Assembly: GCA_041494805.1 (NCBI GenBank) | Contig: JBGQBN010000051.1 | Span: 1 to 31,424 of the forward strand | Direction: 5' to 3' | DNA: 31,424 bases | DNA from: JBGQBN01 sp041494805 | Lineage (GTDB): Bacteria; Acidobacteriota; Terriglobia; Terriglobales; Acidobacteriaceae | Shown: positions 23,616 through 31,224 of the stretch, piece after piece | Numbering within the stretch: position 1 is the first letter of the stretch | Layout: each line of letters opens with the position of its first letter | Notes under the pieces: model-generated | Databases searched by the model: none | What the model was told of the DNA's origin: nothing | Seen by the model: only the letters and a program-made list of their open reading frames with translations | Program-made: the position numbers and the translations under genes

Positions 23616-23636
23616 GTCTTCGCAAACAATAATGCT

Positions 23637-24593
23637 ATGACGATTCCGCCATTTTGTATCGCCTTCCTCTTTCCCGGCCAGGGATCGCAAGCCGTAGGCA
23701 TGGGCAAAGAACTGGCTGGGCTTTATCCGGCCGCCCGTCGGACTTTCGAAGAAGCTGACGAAGCGCTGGGATACAAGCTGTCACAAGTCTGCTTTGACGG
23801 TCCGGAAGAACAACTGCGGCTGACGGAGATCACGCAGCCCGCCATCCTCACCGCTTCAGTCGCCGCCTTACGTGTTCTGGACGAGAAGGGCTTAAGGCCC
23901 AACTTTGTGGCCGGACACAGTCTCGGCGAATACTCTGCGCACGTGGCAGCAGAAACGATCACATTCGTCGACGCCGTGCGCACTGTGCGCAACCGTGGCA
24001 AGTACATGCAGGAGGCGGTCCCGGTAGGAGTGGGTGCGATGGCGGCGATTCTGGGCATGGATTTGGATCAAGTCACCTCGGTGTGTAAAGACGCCGCCCA
24101 GGGCGAGGTTTGTGAGCCAGCCAATATCAACTCTCCCGACCAGATTGTGATTTCAGGCCACACCGCCGCGGTCGAGCGTGCCACCAAACTAGCGGACGAG
24201 CGCGGGGCCAAACGCGCAAAGATACTGCCCGTCAGCGCGCCGTTTCATTGTTCCCTGATGAAGCCGGCAGAGGAGAGACTGGCATCAAACTTGCACTCGC
24301 TCAGTTTTCAAGATCCCGGTGTCTCAGTTGTGTGCAATGTCGACGCCGGATTAGTCGCTGACGCAAACCGTAGCCGCGACGCCCTCATCCGCCAAGTCAC
24401 CGGCTCGGTAAAGTGGGAGCAGTCCATGCGGCTGCTGATTGGCGGCGGCGTGCAAACCTTCGTGGAGGTTGGACCAGGCAAAGTCCTGTGCGGATTGATG
24501 CGTCAGATCGACCGCTCGAAGACCTGCCTCAATGTGGGAGATATCGCGTCACTGGAGAAAACGCTGGAGCAGCTTGCGCAAGCAAAAGTCTGA
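23637..24593 (+). CDS. fabD: Malonyl-CoA:ACP transacylase
   Basis: FabD moves malonyl from CoA to acyl carrier protein to start fatty-acid elongation. The 318-residue protein has FLFPGQGSQAVGMG at the N-terminus, the nucleophile in GHSLGEYSAH (Ser near 95), the conserved Arg-containing segment after it, SAPFHCSLM with the catalytic His near 202, and GPGKVLCGLMRQI near the C-terminus. The ATG at 23637 is 22 nt after the plsX stop. The cluster ends here: the next gene is on the opposite strand, so fabG and acpP do not follow in this genome segment. Confidence 0.96.
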   Translation: MTIPPFCIAFLFPGQGSQAVGMGKELAGLYPAARRTFEEADEALGYKLSQVCFDGPEEQLRLTEITQPAILTASVAALRVLDEKGLRPNFVAGHSLGEYSAHVAAETITFVDAVRTVRNRGKYMQEAVPVGVGAMAAILGMDLDQVTSVCKDAAQGEVCEPANINSPDQIVISGHTAAVERATKLADERGAKRAKILPVSAPFHCSLMKPAEERLASNLHSLSFQDPGVSVVCNVDAGLVADANRSRDALIRQVTGSVKWEQSMRLLIGGGVQTFVEVGPGKVLCGLMRQIDRSKTCLNVGDIASLEKTLEQLAQAKV

Positions 24594-24677
24594 ATTGAGA
24601 TAGACCCCAGCGGCTTTGGGAGAAGAATCAGTTCTCAGTTCTCTACCTGGATAGTTCCAGCCGAACCGCCGCGTGCA

Positions 24678-25151
24678 TCAACGGAACAGGAGTTCGCACG
24701 GGCTTGGGCTGAGCGTCTTGTCGGACTTTTCTACCCATATCTGGGCGTGCTGCGTCCGGCGGTTGACGATGACATCCACCACGACGCCACTGCCGCCCCC
24801 GGGACAACTGCTCGCACCATAGACTTCATAGCTCTTGATGACGCCCCACTCTCCTCCGGGTCCCCAATCCTGGTAGAACTCGTTGAAGGGGTACTTTGGG
24901 TACTTCTCGGGGTGTTGTTTCCATTGTGGGTCTGCAAAGTAAATCCCATAAGCAGTCTCGTAGTCTTTATTCAAGAGCGCCGCAAAGAATTTGTCGGCCA
25001 CGCGCTTTTCCGGCCAGTAGCGGTTTGTCCACGCCACTCCCGCCAGCACAAGAACCACGACTACAACGCTGATAATCTTGATTCGGCGGCGGCGTTCACG
25101 GGTGGGATCGTACTGTTGGGCATCCAGCAGGGTCATGGCTTTCATAAGCAT
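24678..25151 (-). CDS. Small membrane-anchored protein of unknown function
   Basis: From ATG 25151 the protein has 157 residues: a short basic N-terminus (DPTRERRRRIKII), one membrane segment (IKIISVVVVVLVLAGVAW, about 30-48), and a soluble C-terminal domain with RVADKFFAALLNKDYETAYGIY and a Pro/Tyr-rich stretch. The segment ALLNKDYETAY looks like the nuclear-transport-factor-2 or DUF4864-type fold often seen in small anchored proteins, but this is only resemblance. Two Cys occur near the end (SCPGG, PCELL). The frame is open further to 25457, but that would overlap the permease and run through an intergenic repeat, so a start at 25151, 25145 or 25136 is more likely. None has a strong ribosome-binding site. 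It follows the efflux operon after 128 nt and may be cotranscribed. Confidence 0.65.
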   Translation of the reverse strand: MLMKAMTLLDAQQYDPTRERRRRIKIISVVVVVLVLAGVAWTNRYWPEKRVADKFFAALLNKDYETAYGIYFADPQWKQHPEKYPKYPFNEFYQDWGPGGEWGVIKSYEVYGASSCPGGGSGVVVDVIVNRRTQHAQIWVEKSDKTLSPSPCELLFR

Positions 25152-25241
25152 AATGGATTGCGGGGGATAACAGGAAGTTCCCAGAAGCTGGAGAAAGATT
25201 CCGAGTGCCAACTTCCAATTGCCGACTGAAAGCCTGGCTGT

Positions 25242-25278
25242 TCGCAAATCGGCAATGGGCAATCGCAAATCGGCAATG
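25242..25278. repeat. Two 16-bp direct repeats after the permease gene
   Basis: TCGCAAATCGGCAATG occurs at 25242-25257 and 25263-25278, 21 bp apart, with variants of GGCAAT around them and a further CAATTGCCG at 25217-25225. They begin immediately after the permease stop. Such short GCCGATTTGC-type units recur in intergenic DNA of acidobacterial genomes as I recall, so this may be one locus of a dispersed repeat family; that cannot be tested here. Confidence 0.7.
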
Positions 25279-25279
25279 C

Positions 25280-26392
25280 TTACAGCGTTCGCTTGAACAG
25301 CGGTGTAGCGATGCCCAGCGTAATCACCGCGAAGATCGAGAGATACAGCATGTCCGGGACTATGGCGGGCAGGCCTGCTTCCTTGAGCAACAGCGCCTTG
25401 AAACCGTGGACTGCATAAGTGAACGGGTCGGCTTTCGCGATGGCTCGCAGCCACCAAGGAAATGCCTGCACGGGATAGATCGAGCCACTGGGAAAAAAGA
25501 GGAGAGTGTTGAGAATGCCGAAAATGGCGCGCGGCACCAGCGGGTCTTCCACGCGGACCATCAGCAAGAACATCATGGTGTTGAAGGCGACTGAGGTCAG
25601 CAGGATCATGATGATCAGACCGAGCGCCGTTCCCGGATTAAACAGAGTTCCCACGCCGGCCAATAGCGACCCAATGACCGTAATAATGACTCCAGTCAGC
25701 ACTGCTTTGATCGCGCCGGCGGCGTTGAGTCCGAAGACCAGCTCGGTCTTGGTGATGGGCGTGACCAGATAACCTTCATGTACGCCGCGGGCTTTGTCGT
25801 CGATGTAAAGCATGCCACCACCAATCATCACCGAGACGAACATGGCCAGGGTGATCGAGCCGGGCAGCAGATACTTCATGTACTCGACGTAGGGATAGAG
25901 CTCCACAACGTCGAGCGCGGTTTTTTGCAGCAAGCGGGGCTCGACCGTGGGCTGGTTCAGTGCGTTGGTGAGTTCGGCGAGCTTCTGTTCCAGCGTCGAA
26001 CTCATAAAGTTGTCGCTGTTGTCCACGATCAGCGCAATGCGTGGGTGATTTTCCTCATAGACCCGGCGGGAATATTGCGGCGGGATGATCACCGCACCCT
26101 GGATCTTGCCATTCCGCACATCCTCCATGGCCTGTTTGTCGTCGTTGTAGTACACCGGCTCAAAGGTGCGGACCGTGGCGCGGACGGAATCGAAGGCCTC
26201 GCGGATTCTGAGCGCCTGCGTGCCGCCATCCTGGTCCACTACGCCCATCCTCGCATCCGTGATCTTGCCGCCGAAGGCATTGCCCAACACGATGAGTTGG
26301 ACCAGTGGAAAAATCATGGACGCCATCATTAGCGCCGGGGAGCGGAAAAACTTGCGCATCTCTCGTTCGACAATCGCCATCATCCGGTTCAT
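25280..26392 (-). CDS. ABC-2 type transporter permease
   Basis: A 370-residue permease of the YbhS/YbhR type. The N-terminus MAIVEREMRKFFRSPALMMAS with the first membrane segment (MIFPLVQLIVLGNAF) is typical, followed by a large extracytoplasmic region of about 150 residues (including PQYSRRVYEENHPRIALIVD), then five membrane segments and EGYLVTPITKTELVFG before the third. The ABC-2 core ends with ALLLKEAG and TPLFKRTL. Only one permease gene is present, so it probably forms a homodimer with one kind of ATPase. It overlaps the ATPase stop by 4 nt. Together with the adaptor and TetR genes it forms an efflux unit; the substrate is not evident, although the E. coli relatives are linked to antibiotic or cation export. 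Confidence 0.93.
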   Translation of the reverse strand: MNRMMAIVEREMRKFFRSPALMMASMIFPLVQLIVLGNAFGGKITDARMGVVDQDGGTQALRIREAFDSVRATVRTFEPVYYNDDKQAMEDVRNGKIQGAVIIPPQYSRRVYEENHPRIALIVDNSDNFMSSTLEQKLAELTNALNQPTVEPRLLQKTALDVVELYPYVEYMKYLLPGSITLAMFVSVMIGGGMLYIDDKARGVHEGYLVTPITKTELVFGLNAAGAIKAVLTGVIITVIGSLLAGVGTLFNPGTALGLIIMILLTSVAFNTMMFLLMVRVEDPLVPRAIFGILNTLLFFPSGSIYPVQAFPWWLRAIAKADPFTYAVHGFKALLLKEAGLPAIVPDMLYLSIFAVITLGIATPLFKRTL

Positions 26393-27459
26393 GGCTGCAA
26401 CCCAGGTCTGGGCGGCATGACGAAGCTGTAGGCCTTGACCAGCTCGTCACGCAACTGCCGCCCGGTGTAGTGGACGAATACGTCGTCCAGTGTGGTGTTC
26501 TGCACGGACAACGATTTGACCGCCGTCCCGGCCTGCACCGCCATCTCCACCAGTTCAGTGGTGGTGCGCGAACCGTTGCTGGTCAGCACCCGATACATGC
26601 CGGCGCCCTCGTGCTGCACCGAGGTCACGTCGCTCAAGGAGTGCAAACGCTGCTCCCAGTCGGCAGGCGGGTTGTCAAACTGCGCCTCGATGACATTGGA
26701 GCCCGGCACGCTGGCTTTGAGCGCGGCAGGCGAGTCGAGTGCGACCAGCTTGCCGTGATCGACGATGGCAATGCGGTCGCATAGGCGGTCGGCTTCGTCC
26801 ATGTAGTGAGTGGTAATCAGAATGGTGAGCTGGCGATGGCTCTTGATGTTGGTGAGCATTTCCCAAACCGCAACGCGTGAGACCGGATCCAGCCCCGTGG
26901 TGGGTTCGTCCAGGAAGAAGATGCGGGGGCTGTGCACCAGGCCGCGGGCGATCTCCAACCGGCGCCGCATGCCGCCGGAGAGTGTCTTGGTTTGGGCGGA
27001 GCGCCACTTGGTCAGGTCGACTAATTCCAACAATTCATTAATCGTTGCTTTGCGCTTCTTCGCGGGAACGTCATAAAGTTTGGCGTAGATGCTGAGGTTT
27101 TCCTCAATGGTCAGATCAAGGTCGCTGGTCAGCGCCTGGGGAATTACTCCGATCATCCGGCGCGCGGCGTCGGGCTCTTTCTGGACATCGTGACCCTCGA
27201 TGCAGCCGGTGCCGGCGGTGATGGGGATGAGAGTAGTCATCATCCGGATCAGAGTAGACTTGCCCGCACCGTTCGGCCCCAGCAGACCGAAAATCTCGCC
27301 TTCCTTCACATTGAAAGAAACGTCGTCCACCGCGGTGAAGTCACCATACTTTTTGACGATGTGCTTTACTTCGATGGCGTTGGGTACGGCGCGACTGGAA
27401 TCGTCATGCCCGTTGGACGAGCCATCGCTGCCGTTGCGCGGGTTCAGGTCGGTGATCAC
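26389..27459 (-). CDS. ABC transporter ATP-binding protein, drug/efflux type
   Basis: A 356-residue ATPase of the DrrA/YbhF type. After a Ser/Gly-rich N-terminal 25 residues it has AIEVKHIVKKYGDFTAVDDVS, Walker A GPNGAGKST (about 61-69), the Q-loop VIPQ, the signature LSGGMRRRLEIARG (about 160-173), Walker B RIFFLDEPTTGLDP, and the switch His in TTHYMDEADRLCDR. The C-terminal 90 residues carry the DUF4162-like extension (SNVIEAQFDNPPADWEQ), seen in this class and thought to take part in dimerisation or regulation. Translation starts at GTG 27459, overlapping the adaptor stop by 4 nt. It powers the neighbouring permease. Confidence 0.95.
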   Translation of the reverse strand: MITDLNPRNGSDGSSNGHDDSSRAVPNAIEVKHIVKKYGDFTAVDDVSFNVKEGEIFGLLGPNGAGKSTLIRMMTTLIPITAGTGCIEGHDVQKEPDAARRMIGVIPQALTSDLDLTIEENLSIYAKLYDVPAKKRKATINELLELVDLTKWRSAQTKTLSGGMRRRLEIARGLVHSPRIFFLDEPTTGLDPVSRVAVWEMLTNIKSHRQLTILITTHYMDEADRLCDRIAIVDHGKLVALDSPAALKASVPGSNVIEAQFDNPPADWEQRLHSLSDVTSVQHEGAGMYRVLTSNGSRTTTELVEMAVQAGTAVKSLSVQNTTLDDVFVHYTGRQLRDELVKAYSFVMPPRPGLQP

Positions 27460-28556
27460 GGATGCTGCTCCGCGGATGCATTCTGCTTTTCCACTGTCCC
27501 CTTGAGTTGCTCCGGGGAGACGAGCACTTCCGCAGTCATGCCTGGAACGTACGCACCCTTGGGATTGTCCAGCCGGACCTTAAGCACGATGGTCTTGATG
27601 TCGCGTTTGCGGCGGCTGACGTCGCGCTGGGTGGCGAAATCGGCTTCGGCTGATTTGAAGAAGACTTTCCCGGTGGTCGTCGTGCCCCCCGGCAAGCGAA
27701 CTCGCAGCGTGTCTCCCAGGCCGATGTGGTCGGCATAGGTCTCGGGAATCGCGGCGCGCACCCAAGTATCACTCAGGTCCACGATCGTCACGATGGGCTG
27801 TCCCGGATTCAGCACTTCGCCTTCGCGGGCGGCGCGCACGGAAATCGTTCCGCTCACGGGCGCGTAGATTTCCGTATACCCCAAGCGAACTTCAGCCTGC
27901 TTGAGTTGAGCTTCCGCATTGGCCAATTGCCCGCGCGTGGATTCGACCGTGCTCTCCGCGGCATGCGCCTGGTGGGTATTGGCAATTGCCGCATTCAGGT
28001 CGGCTTCCGAGGCGCGCACCTGGTCTTTCAGAGATTGCACTGTCGCCTGCTGCGCCTTCAGGTTGCTCTCTGCCTGCACGCGGTCCTGGTCGGACGCAAT
28101 TCCCTGTTTCGCCAGTTCAATCGTGCGCCGGCTGTCGCTCTCCGTACGTTGGAGTGTGGCTTCCGCCTGGAGCAACTGGGCGCGTGTAGATTGCAGCCGC
28201 GCCTGCGCGTTGGCGACGTTGCTCGAAGTCGATCCCTGAGTGGCTTCGTGAGTCGCCTGCGTCGCCGCGACTTGCGAGCGCAGGCTGGCGATGGTGGCGG
28301 CGGCAGCGCGCGCCTGGGCCTCAAGTTCCGAGGAGTCGAGGACTGCTATCAGGTCTCCCTGCTTGACCTGTGTGCCTTCGTCCACCAGAAGTTCTGCCAG
28401 CCGCCCTTCGATCTGCGGGCTGACGATCACCTGGTTCGAGTCCACCGTCCCAATCAGCACCAGGTCCTGAGAACGTGGTGTCGACAGCAGGTAATAAGTC
28501 AGCGAGATCGCGCCGATCACAGAGAGAAGAAGGATGAATTTATTGCGCGTGCTCAC
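27456..28556 (-). CDS. HlyD-family periplasmic adaptor protein
   Basis: A 366-residue membrane-fusion protein. One N-terminal membrane segment (FILLLSVIGAISLTYYLLS) is followed by the split biotinyl-lipoyl motif (VDSNQVIVSPQIEGRLAELLV... and later YAPVSGTISVRAAREGEVL), a long alpha-helical coiled-coil hairpin between about 95 and 225 (repeats of Ala/Gln/Glu-rich heptads), and a beta-barrel domain (IVDLSDTWVRAAIPETYADHI, LRVRLPGG). It joins an inner-membrane ABC pump to an outer-membrane channel; no TolC-like gene is in the window. The start is GTG 28556, overlapping the tetR stop by 4 nt. YbhG of E. coli has the same domain order. Confidence 0.93.
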   Translation of the reverse strand: MSTRNKFILLLSVIGAISLTYYLLSTPRSQDLVLIGTVDSNQVIVSPQIEGRLAELLVDEGTQVKQGDLIAVLDSSELEAQARAAAATIASLRSQVAATQATHEATQGSTSSNVANAQARLQSTRAQLLQAEATLQRTESDSRRTIELAKQGIASDQDRVQAESNLKAQQATVQSLKDQVRASEADLNAAIANTHQAHAAESTVESTRGQLANAEAQLKQAEVRLGYTEIYAPVSGTISVRAAREGEVLNPGQPIVTIVDLSDTWVRAAIPETYADHIGLGDTLRVRLPGGTTTTGKVFFKSAEADFATQRDVSRRKRDIKTIVLKVRLDNPKGAYVPGMTAEVLVSPEQLKGTVEKQNASAEQHP

Positions 28557-29236
28557 TTTTGCACTCCTTGTGGTTTCTGAACGGCAGGCTGGAAAAGCGC
28601 TGCGGAGATAAAATCCAGCACAGCGGCGCGGCGCACGGCCACACGCTCAGGAGACAGCGGATCAGACCCAGTCATCATGCGCATCACCGGGGCGTTAAGG
28701 AAATAAAACACAATCGAGGAAATCATCGTGGGGACAAACTGCAACGGATCCACCGGGCGGAACTCACCGGCGGCAATGCCGGCCTTGAGCACCTCGGCAA
28801 CTCGGCCAAGCAGCGGACTGAAGTATTGCCCCACGATCCGCTCCACATGTTTGCTCCGACTCCGGCGGGCGTTCATCATCTCCCCTTGCACAATGGGCGG
28901 GTAGAGGGGGTGACTGGCGATATAGTCGAAGTGCGTTCCGGCGTAGAGGAGAATCTTCTCGCGGGGAGGCAAGTCGCGCGCGAGCACCTCGTACACCGCC
29001 TCCGTCAGACCGGCAAACACCTGGTCGAGTACAGCTCCGTAAAGTGTGTCTTTGTCTTTGAAGTAGTAATAGAGCAGGGCTTTGTTGACGCGCGCCGTGC
29101 GGGCGATGGCATCGGTGCGGGCGCCGGCCACGCCCTCGCGAGCAAATTCGCAGACCGCGGCCCGCAAGATGGCGGCTCGACTGGCTTCGGGGCGGCCGCG
29201 GGATCCCAGGCGCGGTTTCGAGGAGGCAGCTTTCAT
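28553..29236 (-). CDS. TetR/AcrR-family transcriptional regulator
   Basis: A 227-residue repressor-type protein with an N-terminal helix-turn-helix domain (SRAAILRAAVCEFAREGVAG..TDAIARTARVNKALLYYYFKDKD, the classic TetR pattern) and a ligand-binding C-terminal domain with the YFLNAPVMRMM segment and RAAVLDFISAALF end. It opens the efflux operon, which it most likely controls. I place the start at ATG 29236 because AGGAG lies five nt upstream; the frame begins at GTG 29242, which sits too close to that site. In E. coli the ybhGFSR pump genes follow the TetR gene cecR in the same order, supporting this annotation, but the inducer is unknown. Confidence 0.93.
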   Translation of the reverse strand: MKAASSKPRLGSRGRPEASRAAILRAAVCEFAREGVAGARTDAIARTARVNKALLYYYFKDKDTLYGAVLDQVFAGLTEAVYEVLARDLPPREKILLYAGTHFDYIASHPLYPPIVQGEMMNARRSRSKHVERIVGQYFSPLLGRVAEVLKAGIAAGEFRPVDPLQFVPTMISSIVFYFLNAPVMRMMTGSDPLSPERVAVRRAAVLDFISAALFQPAVQKPQGVQK

Positions 29237-29245
29237 CGCCACTCC

Positions 29246-29269
29246 TTAATTAACTGGTTAGTTAGATAA
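29246..29269. promoter_or_regulatory. 24-bp TetR-type operator candidate
   Basis: On the minus strand the arms TTATCTAACT and AGTTAATTAA flank AACC; 8 of 10 positions pair (the inner AACT/AGTT is exact). The plus strand holds the motif ACTGGTTAGT, close to sites of TetR efflux repressors with an ACTAACTAGT-like core. It lies between the -10 box and the ribosome-binding site of the regulator gene, so binding would block transcription of the whole operon. Confidence 0.6.
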
Positions 29270-29295
29270 TAAATCAAACCCGCAAACTTGCGCAA
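29266..29295 (-). promoter_or_regulatory. Promoter of the tetR-efflux operon
   Basis: Minus-strand TTGCGC (29295-29290) and TATTAT (29271-29266) are 18 nt apart. The -10 box matches at 5 of 6, the -35 box at only 3 of 6. The -10 box overlaps the edge of the operator palindrome. Confidence 0.45.
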
Positions 29296-29335
29296 GCCTG
29301 CCTGGGGAATTTTTTCTAGACTGCGAACCGCTTGA

Positions 29336-29452
29336 TTATGAACAGGTTGGGGCTTCACGAGGCGAGGGAAAGCGTGGGCCAGCCCCCTGCGCGTTGGCGA
29401 TGGTCAAGCTCAAAGCAACGGTAAGTAATACGATCCTCTTTTTTGTGTCCAT
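29336..29452 (-). CDS. Possible 38-residue secreted peptide
   Basis: ATG 29452 to TAA 29336 encodes 38 residues: MDTKKR, a hydrophobic core IVLLTVALSLTIA and a likely cleavage ANA-QG, leaving a mature peptide of about 17 residues rich in Pro and Arg (GAGPRFPSPREAPTCS end). AAGG lies about 13 nt upstream, and the stop of the preceding gene is 15 nt away, so the two may be cotranscribed. The signal-peptide character is strong for such a short frame. It could be a genuine small peptide, a remnant of a longer secreted protein, or chance. I found no convincing continuation past the stop in another frame. Confidence 0.4.
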   Translation of the reverse strand: MDTKKRIVLLTVALSLTIANAQGAGPRFPSPREAPTCS

Positions 29453-29467
29453 CACGGCTCGTTACCT

Positions 29468-30172
29468 TCATTCTTCTTTCTTGACTGCGGGATCAGCTTC
29501 CTGCTTGGCCTTCTTTGCTCTTGCTCGTCGCGCAATTTCCCCCAAAGATTGATCTTGCGGATCGGCAGCAACAGGAGTAACGGTCGGTTGTGGGTGGATC
29601 GGGGGTTGTGTGGTTGTGGTTTGTGGAGGAGGCGATGCTGGCGTGGCGGGTACGGCAGCAGGTACAACAGCGGGCGGCGCGGTTGGCGCGGCCTCCGGCT
29701 TCGGAGCGACGCTTTGCTGCATCTGCTCCGCTTTCCCTTGTACTAATTCCAGAAACTTAGTTACGTGGCGGGCCGAATCCTTATCCAGGTTTTGACGTGC
29801 AGGACGACAAAGGGTGTCGGCATGTTCCTGCTCGGTGTGGGTGGTAACCGTCACTCCTGCTGGCCCAGGCACAAATAAAACGGTAAAGATCCATCGCGGC
29901 GAAAAGCTGGCACAGGCGGGCGGACTGAGCAGGACGGCGGTGAAGAAGCCTCCTGCTCCTGTCATGTTCTTCTGAAAGACAATCTGGAACTGTCCTTCCT
30001 GTTCGATAGCGTAGCCTTCCGCCACGGCTTGTGTGACCGCTGCGGCTTTAACAGCCTCGGGACTGGCCTTGATGATGACCGTAATAGGCTCAAACTTTTT
30101 GGCGGCAGAAGCTGTGCATGTTAGCAGCACGGCTGCAAGAAACAACAGAGAGGTACAGACTGCGGACTTCAT
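29468..30172 (-). CDS. Secreted protein with Pro/Ala/Thr-rich tail
   Basis: A 234-residue protein with a signal peptide (MKSAVCTSLLFLAAVLLTCT, cleavage near TASA-AK). Residues about 26-150 form a small mixed domain that starts FEPITVIIKASPEAVKAAAV, with Cys at 87 and 122; the YAIEQEGQFQIVFQKN segment resembles membrane-associated periplasmic domains, but I do not recognise the family. From about 150 the chain is a Pro/Ala/Thr/Gln-rich linker (TAPPAVVPAAVPATPASPPP, then TTTTQPPIHPQP), then a charged end with LGEIARRARAKKAKQE. The ATG at 30172 has GGAGATG upstream. It is divergent from the next gene, across a long inverted repeat. Confidence 0.65.
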   Translation of the reverse strand: MKSAVCTSLLFLAAVLLTCTASAAKKFEPITVIIKASPEAVKAAAVTQAVAEGYAIEQEGQFQIVFQKNMTGAGGFFTAVLLSPPACASFSPRWIFTVLFVPGPAGVTVTTHTEQEHADTLCRPARQNLDKDSARHVTKFLELVQGKAEQMQQSVAPKPEAAPTAPPAVVPAAVPATPASPPPQTTTTQPPIHPQPTVTPVAADPQDQSLGEIARRARAKKAKQEADPAVKKEE

Positions 30173-30217
30173 ACTTCATCTCCATTGCGAACAATACTTC
30201 ACCTCGTAGCAATTAGG

Positions 30218-30386
30218 AAATTACCGGAGTAACATTTCACGACCAGTTTGTGCGTTTATAAAAGGTAGGGCTGCGTCGCTGCCCGTAACCCACTGTGCCC
30301 GCATACCCAGCGCGAACCGGATTTCACGTTTAGGAAGCAGCCCTATTCTGTACGCGCCCAGTTGCAAGCTGTTACCCCGGTAATTT
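30218..30386. repeat. 169-bp element with nested inverted repeats (MITE or structured RNA candidate)
   Basis: The outer arms, 17 bp at 30218-30234 (AAATTACCGGAGTAACA) and 30370-30386, are complementary at 16 of 17 positions. Inside them a second exact pair TAGGGCTGC/GCAGCCCTA lies at 30266-30274 and 30337-30345, roughly symmetric. No clear target-site duplication flanks the outer arms. The element fills most of the gap between two divergent genes. Confidence 0.55.
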
Positions 30387-30440
30387 GTAGCTCCTAGCCA
30401 CAGGCCGCGATACTGCACAGGTGGTGCATGGAGGTGAAAA

Positions 30441-31049
30441 ATGAAGACTTTGAAATACAGTGCCTCGATTTGGGCAATCATTGCCGTCTGCGCGTTCATG
30501 GCGAAGGCAGAGGAACCAATTAGATTTCATGGAGCCTACATTGACCAACCTGCGTCGGACTACATTGACTGCTCTACCGGAAATACCCTTGGTGGATGGA
30601 TAAATCCTGGCACTGGGGAAAAGCCCGATAATCCTAAGCTTCTTAAGAAGTTGGGTCTCCAACAAAGACCTCTGGGTGCTGAAGTTGGTCGCCTAATATG
30701 TGCGGGAGGCGAACACAACATCTTTAGAGCCAACCGCAGCATGGACAAAGACCTATTAAACTTTTTCGATCTCACATGGGCGCTCACAATTTCTGGGGAC
30801 GTCTTACGTTTCAAAGACGGCAAGGTATCTGAGATCGTTATCAACATGGATACCGAGACTTTCGCTAACGTCGCAGCGGATATGACCGCGAAACTCAAGA
30901 GAGGTCCCGACAACACTACTCCTGAGGTGTACAGAAATGCATTTGGTACAGAATGGTCGTTTGGAAAAAAACTTATGGTTGGGCAACCCCACCATACTCG
31001 TAGAAGAACTTGTGTCTACCCAGTTTCCGCCCAGCGCAAGGGGAGTTAG
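30441..31049 (+). CDS. Secreted protein of unknown function, C-terminus displaced by a frameshift
   Basis: A protein of 202 residues as read, with a signal peptide (MKTLKYSASIWAIIAVCAFM, cleavage near AKA-EE), CSTG and ICAGG cysteine segments, and a C-terminal domain ending at about residue 175 in the NAFGTEWSFGKK segment. After the A7 tract at 30965-30971 the frame as read gives an unlikely tail (Arg-rich HHTRRRTC), while the +1 frame continues with well-formed sequence to a TAA at 31105-31107. Removing one A joins the two parts into about 221 residues. So the gene is either broken or the tract has a sequencing insertion. The base composition is more AT-rich than upstream, suggesting accessory DNA. 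No function recognised. Confidence 0.6.
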   Translation: MKTLKYSASIWAIIAVCAFMAKAEEPIRFHGAYIDQPASDYIDCSTGNTLGGWINPGTGEKPDNPKLLKKLGLQQRPLGAEVGRLICAGGEHNIFRANRSMDKDLLNFFDLTWALTISGDVLRFKDGKVSEIVINMDTETFANVAADMTAKLKRGPDNTTPEVYRNAFGTEWSFGKKLMVGQPHHTRRRTCVYPVSAQRKGS

Positions 31050-31107
31050 TGTACAGATTAGCGTTCCTAAGACCCCTGTCGCTCGTACCAACAACAGCCT
31101 TGACTAA
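30976..31107 (+). other. Displaced C-terminal coding segment of the preceding gene
   Basis: In the +1 frame this gives 43 residues and a stop: WLGNPTILVEELVSTQFPPS, then ARGVSVQISVPKTPVARTNN and a final SLD. The regular hydrophobic/polar pattern and the neat joining after WSFGKNL when one A is deleted indicate that this was the original C-terminus. Confidence 0.65.
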
Positions 31108-31224
31108 CTAGTTCTTTGTCTCGAATGCTGGCTAACCGGCGCGTTCCCGGAGGACATGGATCTGGTGCTGTCGTGGTACCTCGCGTGTGATTCAAATGAG
31201 CGCCCTCGGGGGAGGACAGGAATC

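Noticed and set aside
29272..29335. Open frame in the tetR leader as a continuation of the 38-residue peptide
   Set aside because: It is in another frame, runs through the promoter and operator, and has no protein-like features.
30221..30499. Minus-strand frame across the inverted-repeat element
   Set aside because: It has no ribosome-binding site, spans the nested inverted repeat and extends into the 5' end of the opposite gene; no family recognised.
30965..30971. Programmed minus-1 frameshift at A_AAA_AAA
   Set aside because: A minus-1 shift would hit a stop within about 10 codons; the well-formed downstream frame is +1.
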